Below, one piece after another: positions 32,112 through 42,461 of a stretch of DNA of 64,000 bases. How positions within the stretch are numbered: the first letter of the stretch is position 1; each line of letters opens with the position of its first letter. The position numbers were made by a program, and so were the translations under genes. The notes beneath the pieces are model-generated. The model did no database searches. It saw only the letters and a program-made list of their open reading frames with translations, and was not told the origin of the DNA. Source of the stretch: Methylosinus trichosporium OB3b (GTDB taxonomy: Bacteria > Pseudomonadota > Alphaproteobacteria > Rhizobiales > Beijerinckiaceae); assembly GCF_002752655.1 (NCBI RefSeq), contig NZ_CP023737.1:3992001-4056000 (forward strand). Reading direction: 5' to 3'.

Positions 32112-32145
32112 AGCGCTGTCCGATCGAACGAAATCGTTCGATCAT
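32110..32145. repeat. Dispersed palindromic repeat, family A, short copy
   Basis: AGAGCGCTGTCCGATCGAAC followed by GAAATCGTTCGATCATCA; arms GATCGAACGA and TCGTTCGATC are a perfect 10-bp inverted repeat with a 2-base centre. It overlaps the peroxidase stop codon (32109-32111), so it may serve as a 3' end stabiliser. Confidence 0.75.
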
Positions 32146-32160
32146 CACAATTCACTCATC

Positions 32161-32210
32161 TGAAGGCTCGCGGTCCGGATCCGGGCTTGGACCGCGAGCC
32201 TTCTGGTTCT
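32161..32210. repeat. Dispersed hairpin repeat, family C, copy 1
   Basis: Left arm GAAGGCTCGCGGTCC (32162-32176) and right arm GGACCGCGAGCCTTC (32189-32203) are perfect inverted repeats around a short loop. The same arms recur at 51261-51322. Confidence 0.85.
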
Positions 32211-32319
32211 CTTCAACTCCATGCAAAGGGCGTGTTCTGGACGGCGGGCGCATTTTCGATCTCGGCGGAACTGGTGTAGTCGTCCCGCATCTTTTTCTCC
32301 GACACGAGCCGCATCCCGC

Positions 32320-32835
32320 ATGACCGAACAGCCTTGCCCCTGCCGCGCCAAAGACGCTGAGCCGGCGCCTCTCTCCGCCTGCTGTGGCCCCTATGTCGAC
32401 GGGTCGAGGCCCGCGCCGACCGCGGAGGCGCTCATGCGCTCGCGCTACACGGCCTATGCGCTCGGCGACATCGATTATCTGCACGACACGCTGGCGCCCG
32501 AGCATCGCGCCGGCTTTCATCGCGAGGCGGCGACCGGCTGGTCGAAAAATTCGCAATGGCTCGGCCTGGATGTCGAGGCGACGGCGGACGGCCAGCCGGG
32601 CGATGCGACCGGCCATGTCGACTTCACCGCCCATTATATCGCCGAAGGGCTGCGTCAGACGCATCGCGAGCGCGCCCTGTTCCGCTTCGAGGCGGCCGAT
32701 CAGCGTTGGTATTTCGTCGAAGGCGAGGCCCGCAAGAGCGCGCCCGTCATCCGCGAGGCGCGGCCGGGCCGCAATGATCCTTGTTCTTGCGGGTCGGGCA
32801 AGAAATACAAGAAGTGCTGCGGCGCCGCCGCCTGA
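32320..32835 (+). CDS. UPF0225/YchJ-like protein with SEC-C zinc motifs
   Basis: A 171-residue protein. The N-terminal zinc-binding segment is [20 protein letters not shown], followed by the YchJ core [29 protein letters not shown]-terminal SEC-C motif reads [19 protein letters not shown]. The same C-terminal motif ends SecA and many nucleic-acid-associated proteins and binds zinc. ATG 32320 is chosen because it opens the first CPC motif. The function is unknown; no operon partner can be seen. Confidence 0.9.
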   Translation: MTEQPCPCRAKDAEPAPLSACCGPYVDGSRPAPTAEALMRSRYTAYALGDIDYLHDTLAPEHRAGFHREAATGWSKNSQWLGLDVEATADGQPGDATGHVDFTAHYIAEGLRQTHRERALFRFEAADQRWYFVEGEARKSAPVIREARPGRNDPCSCGSGKKYKKCCGAAA

Positions 32836-32958
32836 ACGACCGGCCGTTCAGCCCCCCTGCGCCGCGCCGGCGCCCTCGACCCCGCCGTCTCCGCCCTATC
32901 TAAGCCGCACGCGAGCGAGAGCCTTCCCGCCGCGTCCATGCTGTGAAGGAGAAGACGA

Positions 32959-33453
32959 ATGGGTCTCTTCAATTTCTGGAACCACGCCAAGAGCGGCGAG
33001 CCGATCGCCAAGGACGCGCCGGCTCCCAAGGGCGCGACCGAGAACGCCGCGGCGCCGCCCGAAGAATTGAAGAAGGAGATCGAGAAGCAGGGGCTCGACG
33101 CCTCCAAGATCGAGATCAATGTCGAAGGCGACAAGGTCAAGCTCGGCGGCAAGGCGGCCTCGACCAGCGAGGCGGAGAAGATCGTGCTCGCCGTAGGCAA
33201 CACCAAGGGCGTCTCCCAGGTCGAGAGCAATATCGCTGTCGGCAAGACCGAGACCGAGTCGCTCTTCTACAAGGTGCGCCAGGGAGACACCTTGTGGAAG
33301 ATCGCCGAGTCGCAATATGGCGCCGGCAAGGGCGGCAAATATGAGGAGATCTTCGCCGCCAACAAGCCGCTGCTGTCGGACCCGGACAAGATCTACCCCG
33401 GCCAGGTGCTGCGCATTCCCAAGACCGGGCAGGGCGCCGAAGCGCGTCGCTGA
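32959..33453 (+). CDS. BON plus LysM domain protein (YgaU/LysM family)
   Basis: A 164-residue protein without a signal peptide. Residues 35-95 form a BON-like domain (EELKKEIEKQGLDASKIEIN, VKLGGKAASTSEAEKIVLAVGNTKGVSQVES). The LysM domain is at about 104-156 (YKVRQGDTLWKIAESQYGAGKGGKYEEIFAANKPLL, YPGQVLRIPK). E. coli YgaU (Kbp) of this architecture binds potassium; the present protein has the same length range. GAAGGAGAAGA precedes ATG 32959. It is upstream of groESL but separated by their own promoter. Confidence 0.9.
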   Translation: MGLFNFWNHAKSGEPIAKDAPAPKGATENAAAPPEELKKEIEKQGLDASKIEINVEGDKVKLGGKAASTSEAEKIVLAVGNTKGVSQVESNIAVGKTETESLFYKVRQGDTLWKIAESQYGAGKGGKYEEIFAANKPLLSDPDKIYPGQVLRIPKTGQGAEARR

Positions 33454-33606
33454 CCGCCCCATCCGACGGCCGGAGCCCGAGCGCCCCGGCCGAATTCTTA
33501 TCGGACCCGGGACGGCGCGACGCCGCTCTCGCCCGGCGCCTCAACTTTCTTTCCCAGCATAATCAGAAACTTGTTCTTCGCCGCGACGAAGTTCACGCCT
33601 CTCGCC

Positions 33607-33635
33607 TTGACAAGGCGGGGGCGCGTTCCTATGTC
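33607..33635 (+). promoter_or_regulatory. Sigma-70-type promoter of groESL
   Basis: A consensus -35 TTGACA (33607-33612), a 17-base spacer and -10 TATGTC (33630-33635) lead to a predicted start near 33642, directly before the CIRCE operator. Confidence 0.85.
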
Positions 33636-33647
33636 ACCGCCTGCCTG

Positions 33648-33674
33648 CTGGCACTCGCCGCGGGTGAGTGCTAA
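33648..33674 (+). promoter_or_regulatory. CIRCE operator (HrcA binding site)
   Basis: CTGGCACTC (33648-33656), nine bases, then GAGTGCTAA (33666-33674). This matches the CIRCE consensus TTAGCACTC-N9-GAGTGCTAA with two changes in the left arm. Its position just after the promoter and 69 bases before groES predicts HrcA repression of groESL, relieved by heat. The hrcA gene is not in the window. Confidence 0.93.
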
Positions 33675-33742
33675 TGGGCATTTTACGCAATCTTCGCCCG
33701 CGCGTCGCGGCGACGCGCCGGCTCCAGATGAAGGAAGACGAC

Positions 33743-34030
33743 ATGGCGTTCCGTCCCCTCCACGACCGGGTCGTGGTCAAGCGCCTCGAGGGCGAGGACA
33801 AGACCAAAGGCGGCATCATCATTCCGGACACCGCCAAGGAAAAGCCCGCCGAGGGCAAGGTCATCGCCGTCGGCCCGGGCTCGCGCGACGAGAGCGGCAA
33901 GCTCGTCGCCCTCGATGTGAAGGAAGGCGACCGCGTGCTGTTCGGCAAATGGTCCGGCACCGAGGTCAAGATCGACGGGGAAGATCTCCTCATCATGAAG
34001 GAAAGCGACATTCTGGGCGTGATCGTCTGA
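33743..34030 (+). CDS. groS: Co-chaperonin GroES
   Basis: A 95-residue heptameric lid of the GroEL chamber. It begins [20 protein letters not shown], with the mobile loop [15 protein letters not shown] and the C-terminal [13 protein letters not shown] 33743 follows AAGGAAG (33731-33737); the frame upstream to 33668 is leader. Co-transcribed with groEL, 50 bases apart, under promoter and CIRCE control. Confidence 0.97.
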   Translation: MAFRPLHDRVVVKRLEGEDKTKGGIIIPDTAKEKPAEGKVIAVGPGSRDESGKLVALDVKEGDRVLFGKWSGTEVKIDGEDLLIMKESDILGVIV

Positions 34031-34074
34031 CGCCTCGCGCTTTCCCCGACATTCTCTTATTCCAACGGAGCTGA

Positions 34075-35718
<1,644 letters not shown>

Positions 35719-35742
35719 TCTCGCTTCCCCCGAGAAAAAACG

Positions 35743-35771
35743 AAGGCCCCGGAGCGATCCGGGGCCTTTTC
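35743..35771 (+). terminator. Rho-independent terminator of groESL
   Basis: Perfect 10-bp stem AAGGCCCCGG (35743-35752) and CCGGGGCCTT (35759-35768), a 6-base loop, followed by TTC TTC. Confidence 0.9.
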
Positions 35772-35966
35772 TTCGTGATGTGCGCTGCGGCACAGCAGAG
35801 CATCGCCGGCTCGGGCGAAACATCGGCCTCGGAACCCCATGCCGCGCCGTCTTCCTCGAGAGACGGCGCTCTCCTGTCTTCTTTCGCGGCAAGCTTGCCC
35901 CGCCGCGAGGAAGCAAGGCGGCCCGGAGCGCGTATCGGCTCCGGGCCGCCCCATCTTACTCCGATC

Positions 35967-38471
35967 TCACCGCGCGAGGGCGGTGCGGAAGGCGTCGAAC
36001 AGGCCCGGCTCGTCACCCTCGAAGAAGATGCCGCGCTCGCCGCGATTATGACCGAACTCGTATTTTCCTGAGAAGACGAAGGTCCGCTGCGGGAACGGGT
36101 GGAACAGGAAGTATTTATAGTTGTTGATGTTGTCGACGCCGAAGGCGAAGGAGATGTGCTGGTTCCATTTATACGAGATCTTGGTGTCGAGCACGAAGAA
36201 GCGGTCGAAGCTCTGATAGACGCCATGGGCGACGTCATTGTTGTCGAGCGTCGTCCACATGCGGCCCTGGAAGCGCGCCGCCGCGGTGAGCGCCCAATGC
36301 TCGTCCGGCCGATAGGTGGCGGCGAGCGTCCAGCGCCAGTCGGGCACGTTCGGCACATTCTTGCCGACGACCGAGGTGTTCCAGGGATAGGCCGTGGATG
36401 GGACCCAGCTGCTGTCGGCCAGAACCCGCGCGTCGAGATAAGTGAGGCTGCCCGAGAGCTCCAATCCCTTCAGCAGCACATTGTCCTTGCGCGCGGCGAG
36501 CTCGACGCCGCGATTGCGAATCTTGTCGACATTGCTGTTGGTCGTGGAGAGGACGTTGGTGCCGGCGAGATAGGAGCTCTGCGAAATGATCGCGTCGCGA
36601 ACCTCCTCGTTGAAGAAGGAGACGCGCACATTGCCGTCCTCGCCGATCTTACGTTCCACCGCGATCTCGCTCGAAAGCGCGACCTCGGGCCGCAGATTGG
36701 GATTGGGGTTCACGTTCTGGCCTGTCGACGAGACCGTCGACAAATTATAGAGCTCCTTCGCGGTCGGGAAGCGATTGGCGAGGCCGATCGAGCCGGTGAG
36801 CGTCCAGTCCTCATCCGGCGTCCATTGCAGCGATCCCTTGGGGGAGAAGCGCGTGTGATAGAGATTGGGCTGATAGATCGGCTGCACGGAGTTCGGATTC
36901 GTGGCCGCGATCGCCGTCGCTGTCGAATTGACCGCGCTCGTCGGCAGCGACTGATTGTAGCCGTCCGTGGCTTCCCAATGCTCCCAGCGCCCGCCGACCG
37001 TGAATTTGACGTCGGGCCGGACTTTCCACGAGTCCTGGAACCAGAGCGCCTGTGTCCGCGTCGTTCCATTGCCCACCGAAAGGACGACGCCGGGATAGGC
37101 GGTGGCGGCCCCGGCGGTCCAATTGGACGTCAGATAGGTCGGATTGTTGAGGTGGAATTGATCGCCGTGCAATCCGAAGCTGACGTCATGACCGGAAAGG
37201 AATCCCTCCGGCCTCAAGATGCCCTTGAGATCGAGAAGCGTCCAATAGGTCCCGTCATAGCGCGCGTCCTTGCCGGCCTGCGTATAGCCGCCCGTCGCGA
37301 GCGCCGACCAGGGGCTGCGCTGATCGGATTGCAGATAGGTGAAATGTGAGGCCGAGATCTCGAAGTCGAACGGGCCGCCCGTGTTGGACTTCACCGCCAG
37401 CGCGTTGGTGAGCATCTTCTCCTGGATGCGGTAATACCCCGACCCGAAACTCTGCAAGGTCGAGCCGGAGAGGGCGGGCGTGGCCGAGAAGTTCTGGGTT
37501 CCAGGCGCGAGATAGTTGTCGGGGATCGAGGTTCCGTCATTCGACCAGAAGCCCAGCGTGTAGGTCGCGCGAATGGCCTGTGAGAAATCATAGGCGAGCT
37601 TCAACTTCGCGTTGATCTGATCGTTCTCGAGATTGCCGGTGCTGCCGACCACCACATTGGGCGCGCCGAATTTGTTCGTCGCCCAATAGGCGCCGGGATA
37701 CATCACGCCGGCGCCCGTGGTCGCGTAAGTGAGCGGCTGCGTCGTGCCGTGCTGGTAGTTCGCGGAAACGAACCAGGAGAAATCGCCGACCTTGTCGCCG
37801 ACCGAGGCGCTCGTGACCTCCGTATTGAACAGCTTGTTCGTTCCATAGAGCGAGAAATCCTGCAAGGACACGCTCTGCTTGGCGGTCACTTCCAGCTTGT
37901 CGGGCATGCGCGTCGTGATCTGCAGCACGCCGCCGAGCGAATTGCCCGGATATTGCGCCGAGAACGGGCCGTAGAGCATGTCGACTCGCTCGATCTCCTC
38001 CGGGGCGACGAGGCCCCAGCGCGGCGCGCCGATCGTATTGTCGTTGCCGATCAGCGCGGTCAGCAGCAGATCGTCCGCGTAGACGAGGCTGCGCGCGCTC
38101 GACGAGACGCCCCAGGTGCGCGTCTGAAGCACGGCTTGCGTATCGCCGTTGTTGCGTTTGCGCACGAACAGGCTCGGCAGATATTTGACCACGTCCTCGG
38201 TGTCGATGACATTGATCTTGTCCTCGATATCCTTGCGCGTGACGCTCGCCACCGTATTGGGCAGCTTGAATTTTTCGACCTGCGCGGACGTGCCGTCGGG
38301 GCGTGTCGGCGACCAGGTCGAGACCGGCGCCGGACGGGGCGAGCCCTCGGTCTGCGCGGCGCCGATATCGATGGTCGGCAGCGATTCTTGGGCGAAAGCG
38401 GGCGCGATGACGGACGCGCAGACGAGGAGCGCGCCGGCGGAGACGCCGCGCAGCAGATGATGACGATGCAT
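35967..38471 (-). CDS. TonB-dependent outer-membrane receptor
   Basis: An 834-residue ligand-gated channel. The signal peptide ends at APAFA (residue 27). A TonB-box-like segment SLPTIDIGA follows. The plug domain shows VASVTRKDIEDKINVIDTEDVVKYLPSLFVRKRNN, then PEEIERVDMLYGPFSAQYPGNSLGGVLQITTR. The barrel runs to a typical last strand RTFVFSGKYEF, but a further tail of about 27 residues (GERGIFFEGDEPGLFDAF and on) follows, unlike normal receptors. Start ATG 38471 has GGAAGGA upstream. It lies downstream of a DUF2946-like gene and divergent from exbB-exbD-tonB. The arrangement suggests copper or a metallophore as cargo, by inference only. Confidence 0.92.
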   Translation of the reverse strand: MHRHHLLRGVSAGALLVCASVIAPAFAQESLPTIDIGAAQTEGSPRPAPVSTWSPTRPDGTSAQVEKFKLPNTVASVTRKDIEDKINVIDTEDVVKYLPSLFVRKRNNGDTQAVLQTRTWGVSSSARSLVYADDLLLTALIGNDNTIGAPRWGLVAPEEIERVDMLYGPFSAQYPGNSLGGVLQITTRMPDKLEVTAKQSVSLQDFSLYGTNKLFNTEVTSASVGDKVGDFSWFVSANYQHGTTQPLTYATTGAGVMYPGAYWATNKFGAPNVVVGSTGNLENDQINAKLKLAYDFSQAIRATYTLGFWSNDGTSIPDNYLAPGTQNFSATPALSGSTLQSFGSGYYRIQEKMLTNALAVKSNTGGPFDFEISASHFTYLQSDQRSPWSALATGGYTQAGKDARYDGTYWTLLDLKGILRPEGFLSGHDVSFGLHGDQFHLNNPTYLTSNWTAGAATAYPGVVLSVGNGTTRTQALWFQDSWKVRPDVKFTVGGRWEHWEATDGYNQSLPTSAVNSTATAIAATNPNSVQPIYQPNLYHTRFSPKGSLQWTPDEDWTLTGSIGLANRFPTAKELYNLSTVSSTGQNVNPNPNLRPEVALSSEIAVERKIGEDGNVRVSFFNEEVRDAIISQSSYLAGTNVLSTTNSNVDKIRNRGVELAARKDNVLLKGLELSGSLTYLDARVLADSSWVPSTAYPWNTSVVGKNVPNVPDWRWTLAATYRPDEHWALTAAARFQGRMWTTLDNNDVAHGVYQSFDRFFVLDTKISYKWNQHISFAFGVDNINNYKYFLFHPFPQRTFVFSGKYEFGHNRGERGIFFEGDEPGLFDAFRTALAR

Positions 38472-38553
38472 GAACGATGTCCTTCCCTGGCGCCTGTGAA
38501 GGCGCATGCCGGAACACCGGCGCCGGCGGCGCCGAGTGCGAGATGATCGTGGC

Positions 38554-38922
38554 TCAGGAGAGGGACGGCGGGGCGCGCGCCGAGGCGTTGCGGTCGACGA
38601 AAAAGCGGACCAGCCCCTCGGCATAGACGAAGGAAAGACGAGCGCCGGAGGCGACGGCGAGCGGATCGACGGCGAGTATCCGCGCATGGAGCGGAGCGTC
38701 CCCCGAGCCGAAGAGGCAGAGGACGCAGGCGCCATGTCGATGGCCCGTCTCTCTCTGCGGCGCCTGCTCGGAGGCGTCGACGACGGTCGGGACGCGCGCC
38801 TCGCTATGCGTGAAGCCGCACAGCCGCGCGCCGCCGCTCTGCGGCGACGCGAATGCGCCGGCCGCGACCTGCGTCAGCAGGGCGAGGACGAAAAGGAGCC
38901 GGACGAAAGTGAGGAGCGCCAT
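38554..38922 (-). CDS. DUF2946-like small exported or membrane protein
   Basis: A 122-residue protein with an N-terminal signal/TM segment (FVRLLFVLALLTQVAAGAFA). The core GHRHGACVLCLFGSGDAPLH has the spaced histidine and C-x-x-C pattern of DUF2946 proteins, and a second hydrophobic region near residues 82-105 follows. DUF2946 members often sit beside TonB-dependent copper receptors. It precedes the receptor gene by 83 bases on the same strand, probably one transcript. A metal-handling or receptor-accessory role is an inference from this context. Confidence 0.65.
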   Translation of the reverse strand: MALLTFVRLLFVLALLTQVAAGAFASPQSGGARLCGFTHSEARVPTVVDASEQAPQRETGHRHGACVLCLFGSGDAPLHARILAVDPLAVASGARLSFVYAEGLVRFFVDRNASARAPPSLS

Positions 38923-39040
38923 TGCCGAGGGGTACGCTGTTAACCGTGTCGAGACGAGCGGCGGCCATTAGAGCGTAGCGGAGAACAATTCCAAGACCCT
39001 GCAGATTGTCAGAAATTAAAAAATCCGTTAAGAGACATTT
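38923..39040. promoter_or_regulatory. Divergent control region between receptor operon and TonB operon
   Basis: The only space where promoters of both arms of the locus can lie (118 bases). It is AT-richer than its surroundings, with AGAAATTAAAAAATCCGTTA near 39011-39030. No Fur box (GATAATGATAATCATTATC-like) or clear CopR/CueR-type palindrome was recognised. Confidence 0.5.
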
Positions 39041-39463
39041 ATGTCACAGGGCGGAGGCCTCAGAGCAGAAATGCGCGCGTTCCTCGCGATCGTCTCGGTT
39101 TGCGCGCTGCTATTCAGTGTCTTCGTCGCCGCTGCGCCGCATGCGTCGGCGCGCGCGGGCCTGCAGGGCGCTGCGCAGGGCGCCTCCGTTTTCTGTCATG
39201 ATCGTGCGCCGAACGCCGCCTCCGTCGAGCGCGGGCCGGCCGAGAAGAACGGCGCCAAGAAGCAGAACTCCTGTCCATGCTGCCTCGCCGCCCATGCGGC
39301 CCCGGCGGTGCTGCCGGAGCGCGTGGCTCTTCTGTTGCGGCTCGAGCCGCCGGCGCCGATGCCCGCCGTCTTTGGCGTTCCTCCCATTTCGCTTCCGCAT
39401 TTCGCGCTGCGCCAAGCCGTCAATTGCGCGCGCGCGCCGCCAGCGTTCGCGCCGCTCGCTTGA
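39041..39463 (+). CDS. DUF2946-like exported protein, first gene of the TonB operon
   Basis: Up to 140 residues. A signal peptide (MRAFLAIVSVCALLFSVFVAAAPHASA) begins at the internal ATG 39071; ATG 39041 is the longest start. The mature part has a cysteine in FCHDRAP and the cluster NSCPCCLAAHAA, which resembles the DUF2946 C-x-x-C core seen in the divergent gene, then a hydrophobic stretch RVALLLRLEPPAPM. It is separated from exbB by 158 bases. Paired with the minus-strand gene, it suggests that each arm of the locus carries its own small metal-ligand-like protein. Confidence 0.55.
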   Translation: MSQGGGLRAEMRAFLAIVSVCALLFSVFVAAAPHASARAGLQGAAQGASVFCHDRAPNAASVERGPAEKNGAKKQNSCPCCLAAHAAPAVLPERVALLLRLEPPAPMPAVFGVPPISLPHFALRQAVNCARAPPAFAPLA

Positions 39464-39621
39464 ACGGACGCTTCGCGCGCCGCGCGGATGCGACGCCTAT
39501 TCGGCCGCGCGCCGCCGGGACGGCGCTCGCGATTCGACGACGCTGCAAAGCCAAAGAAAACCAATCTAAAGATCGCCGGCGTCGCCGCGCGGTCGGGGAA
39601 CCCCGAGCACGAGTGCGTCTC

Positions 39622-40263
39622 ATGGAATATTCTTCGATTTCACCCGTAACCATGTTCATGAACGCCGGGCCTGTCGGCAAGGTGGTCATGGGAATGCTCA
39701 TTCTCGCTTCCGTATGGACCTGGGTCCTCATCGTCGAGGGCGTCGTCTCGGTCGTGCGCATCGGCCGGGCGGCGCGCTCGGCGCGCGCCGGCGGCGCGGC
39801 GGGCCTGCTCGGGCCGGTCGAGGCGGCGGGCGAGCACGCCGGCTCCTTCGATCTCCCCGGCGAGTCGATCGGCGAGAAGCGCGAGCGCGTCGCCGAGATC
39901 ATGAGCCGCGCGGGCCGCGAGCTGCTGACCAGCGCGGAAGGCGGCCTGCCCAATCTCGCGGTGATCTCGTCGGTCGCGCCATTCGTCGGCCTGTTCGGCA
40001 CGGTGTGGGGCATCATGACCAGCTTCGCCGGCATCGCCCAGTCGCAGGACACGAGCCTCGCGGTGGTCGCGCCCGGCATCGCCGAGGCGCTCGCCGCCAC
40101 CGCCTATGGCCTCGCGGCCGCCATTCCGGCCTCCGTCGGCTATAACCGCATCGGCGCGGCCTTCGCCCGCGCCGGCCAGCAGGTCGCGCATTACGTCGAG
40201 GACAAGGCGCTCGCCATCACCAGCGGCCATGCGGTCGTGACGCGCAAGCGGGAGGCGGCGTGA
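39622..40263 (+). CDS. exbB: ExbB/TolQ/MotA-family proton channel protein
   Basis: A 213-residue inner-membrane subunit of the TonB energiser. TM1 is around residues 16-42 ([27 protein letters not shown]). The large cytosolic loop follows, then TM2-TM3 with the conserved [33 protein letters not shown] and [26 protein letters not shown]. The threonine in FGTVWG and the alanine/proline pattern are family hallmarks. It overlaps exbD by one base (TGATG). Confidence 0.95.
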   Translation: MEYSSISPVTMFMNAGPVGKVVMGMLILASVWTWVLIVEGVVSVVRIGRAARSARAGGAAGLLGPVEAAGEHAGSFDLPGESIGEKRERVAEIMSRAGRELLTSAEGGLPNLAVISSVAPFVGLFGTVWGIMTSFAGIAQSQDTSLAVVAPGIAEALAATAYGLAAAIPASVGYNRIGAAFARAGQQVAHYVEDKALAITSGHAVVTRKREAA

Positions 40264-40793
40264 TGGCTGGCCTTCCCACCCGCTTCAAGAATGGCGACAG
40301 CCTCTATCAGCCGCTCGCCGACATCAATGTGACGCCGCTCGTCGACGTCATGCTGGTGCTGCTCATCATCTTCATGGTGACGGCGCCTCTGCTCGCCAAG
40401 GGCATGAAGGTCAATCTGCCGCAATCCAAAGCCGCGCAGCCGCTCAATCCCAAGGAGCCGATCGTCATTGTCGTCTCCAAGGAGGGCAAGGTCGCGCTCG
40501 GCGCCGACGAGGTCGCTCCCGAGGCGCTGGTCGATATGGTGCGCGCCGCCATGGGCGACGATCTGAGCCGGGTCGTGCATCTGCGCGGCGACAAGGAAGC
40601 CAATTACGGCGAGGTGATCGCGGTGATGGATCGGCTGGCGATGAACGGCATCACCCATCTCGCCATTCTGACCGATTCGCGCAGCAAGACCGGCCAAGCG
40701 GCGGCCGGCGTCGCGCCTGCCGTCGGGGCGGCGCCCGCCGCCGCGCCGGCTCCCGCCGCGGTCCCGGCTCCGGCGGGAGGAGCGGCGAAATGA
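40263..40793 (+). CDS. exbD: ExbD/TolR-family biopolymer transport protein
   Basis: A 176-residue partner of ExbB. One N-terminal TM helix ([27 protein letters not shown], about 19-45) carries the functional aspartate in [11 protein letters not shown]. The periplasmic domain has [11 protein letters not shown] and [34 protein letters not shown]. An alanine/proline-rich tail follows. The ATG at 40263 overlaps the exbB stop, and its own stop overlaps tonB by four bases (ATGA), so all three are coupled. Confidence 0.95.
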   Translation: MAGLPTRFKNGDSLYQPLADINVTPLVDVMLVLLIIFMVTAPLLAKGMKVNLPQSKAAQPLNPKEPIVIVVSKEGKVALGADEVAPEALVDMVRAAMGDDLSRVVHLRGDKEANYGEVIAVMDRLAMNGITHLAILTDSRSKTGQAAAGVAPAVGAAPAAAPAPAAVPAPAGGAAK

Positions 40794-41506
40794 CCGATGT
40801 CGCTTATTCTCCCGTCGAGGGTGGAGTGGGCGGCGACAGCGCCCCACCGCCCGTCAAGCCGCCGTGGCTGCGCGCGGCGAGCCTCTCGGGCGTCGTCCTG
40901 GCGCATGCGGGCGTCGCCTTTCTGCTGCTGAAGCTCGCCGTGCCGGCGATCACCAGCCTCGAATCGATCAGCATGGAGCTGGTGCCTCAGGGCGATTTCG
41001 TGGAATCGCAGGAGGTGACCGCGGCGGAGGAGGAGCCGCCGCCGCCCGAGGAGATCGAGCAGCCCGATCTCGCCATTCCGCCGCCGCAGGTGATGGCGCC
41101 CGACGCGCCGGTGCTACCGCAGCAGAAGGAAGTCGTCGAGCAGAAGAAAAAGAAGATCGTCGAACGCAAGCGCGAGATCGATCACGACAAGAAGCGTGAG
41201 GCGTCGGCGCGCCGGACAATCGGCGCTCCAGAGGGCCAGTCGCAGTCCAACGGCATGTCGCAGGCCGCCTATAAGGCGCTGCTGGCGGCGGCGATCCGCC
41301 GTCACGTGCCCGGCACGACCGCCCTCGGCGAAGGCACGGCCCATTGCTCGTTCCATGTGACCGCCGGCGGCGGCATCAGCGGAATTGCGGCCTCGGGCTC
41401 GTCTCCGGCGCATGCGGCGCTCGCGCGACAGATTCTCGGGTCTGTCCATGCTCCGCCGCCGCCGGGCGGGGGATTCCACGCCAGTCAGAGCTTTCACTTT
41501 CACTAA
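40790..41506 (+). CDS. tonB: TonB energy-transducing protein
   Basis: A 238-residue protein. The N-terminal TM anchor is at about 31-52 ([25 protein letters not shown]), with the anchor histidine (LAHAG). A proline/glutamate-rich spacer ([20 protein letters not shown]) and a lysine-rich stretch ([19 protein letters not shown]) cross the periplasm. The C-terminal domain from about 158 reads [17 protein letters not shown], then [40 protein letters not shown] and ends SFHFH. The same domain is repeated in the next three genes. Confidence 0.93.
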   Translation: MTDVAYSPVEGGVGGDSAPPPVKPPWLRAASLSGVVLAHAGVAFLLLKLAVPAITSLESISMELVPQGDFVESQEVTAAEEEPPPPEEIEQPDLAIPPPQVMAPDAPVLPQQKEVVEQKKKKIVERKREIDHDKKREASARRTIGAPEGQSQSNGMSQAAYKALLAAAIRRHVPGTTALGEGTAHCSFHVTAGGGISGIAASGSSPAHAALARQILGSVHAPPPPGGGFHASQSFHFH

Positions 41507-41532
41507 AAATGCAAATGCGGAGAAACGTCTAG

Positions 41533-42009
41533 ATGAAGAAGCTCGCACTGATGACGGCCGCCCTCTTGATCGGCGGCCCCGCCTTCGCGGTCGAAGGCGA
41601 CGCTGCGGCCCCCGAGGCCGCCCCGGCCATGGCCGATCATGGCGCGGCGGAAAAGCCGGCCAAGAAGAAGCCGACGACCCACGCCGCCTTGGGCGAGGAA
41701 AAGGGCAAGACGAAGGATAAGACTGAGAAGAAGGTGAGCGAGCAGAAGCCCGCTCTCTCCAAAAACGCCTATGTCAAGCTGCTCGCCGCTGAGCTCAAGC
41801 GTCATACGCCGACGAGCGCCGATGCGCAGACCGGCTCGATCCATGTGGCCTTCACGGTCGGCGCCTCTGGCCGCGTCGTCTCCCATAAGGTGCAGTCCTC
41901 GTCCAATCCGGCGTTGGAGCCGGTGGTCGGCCGCATTCTCGCGGCGGTCCACACGCCGACGCCGCCCGGCGGCGCCTTCACCGCGGTTCAGGAATTCAAC
42001 TTTCATTGA
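41533..42009 (+). CDS. Exported TonB C-terminal-domain-only protein 1
   Basis: A 158-residue protein. A cleavable signal peptide (MKKLALMTAALLIGGPAFA) replaces the membrane anchor of TonB. A charged linker (AEKPAKKKPTTHAAL, EEKGKTKDKTEKKVSEQK) is followed by a TonB-type domain: KNAYVKLLAAELKRHTP, then IHVAFTVGASGRVVSHKVQSSSNPALEPVVGRILAAVHTPTPPGG and the end EFNFH. The alignment with the C-terminus of the adjacent TonB is obvious over about 90 residues. GGAGA (41519-41523) precedes ATG 41533, 27 bases after tonB. A soluble periplasmic protein is expected. Confidence 0.82.
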   Translation: MKKLALMTAALLIGGPAFAVEGDAAAPEAAPAMADHGAAEKPAKKKPTTHAALGEEKGKTKDKTEKKVSEQKPALSKNAYVKLLAAELKRHTPTSADAQTGSIHVAFTVGASGRVVSHKVQSSSNPALEPVVGRILAAVHTPTPPGGAFTAVQEFNFH

Positions 42010-42065
42010 TCGCGCAGCGCGGCTCGCGGCGTTTGCCCGGGCCGCGCCGGATCGAATCCGGACGC

Positions 42066-42440
42066 ATGATGAAACGTCACACCTTCGCCCTTCTGTGCGG
42101 GCTCACGTTGATCTGCGGCGACGTCGCCGCGATGGAAGACAAGGCCGGCGATCCCAAGCCGACCGCGGCGCCGGTGTCCTCCGGCCTGTCGCAGAGCAAG
42201 TTTCTCGGCCTGCTCTATAGCGAGATCGCCAAGCGCACGCCGATGAACAACACGCCGGGCCCCGGCTCGGCGACCGCCAATTTCCACATCGACGCGGCAG
42301 GCCGCGTCGACAAGGTGACGATCGCGCGCTCGAGCAGCGCCAAGCATGCGGAGCTGGTGCGCAAGATCCTCACCGGCCTGCAAGGCCCGCCGCCGCCGGC
42401 CGGATCGTTCGAGGGCTCGCAGACGTTCAATTTTCATTGA
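42066..42440 (+). CDS. Exported TonB C-terminal-domain-only protein 2
   Basis: A 124-residue protein. A signal peptide (MMKRHTFALLCGLTLICGDVAA) is followed by a very short linker and a TonB-like domain: QSKFLGLLYSEIAKRTP, then ATANFHIDAAGRVDKVTIARSSSAKHAELVRKILTGLQGPPPPAG, ending QTFNFH. There is no membrane anchor and no proline spacer. ATG 42066 (or 42069) is used because it opens the signal peptide; the longer frame from 42006 lacks sense. It lies 57 bases after the previous paralogue. Confidence 0.8.
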   Translation: MMKRHTFALLCGLTLICGDVAAMEDKAGDPKPTAAPVSSGLSQSKFLGLLYSEIAKRTPMNNTPGPGSATANFHIDAAGRVDKVTIARSSSAKHAELVRKILTGLQGPPPPAGSFEGSQTFNFH

Positions 42441-42461
42441 GTCTTCAAGGATATTGCACAA

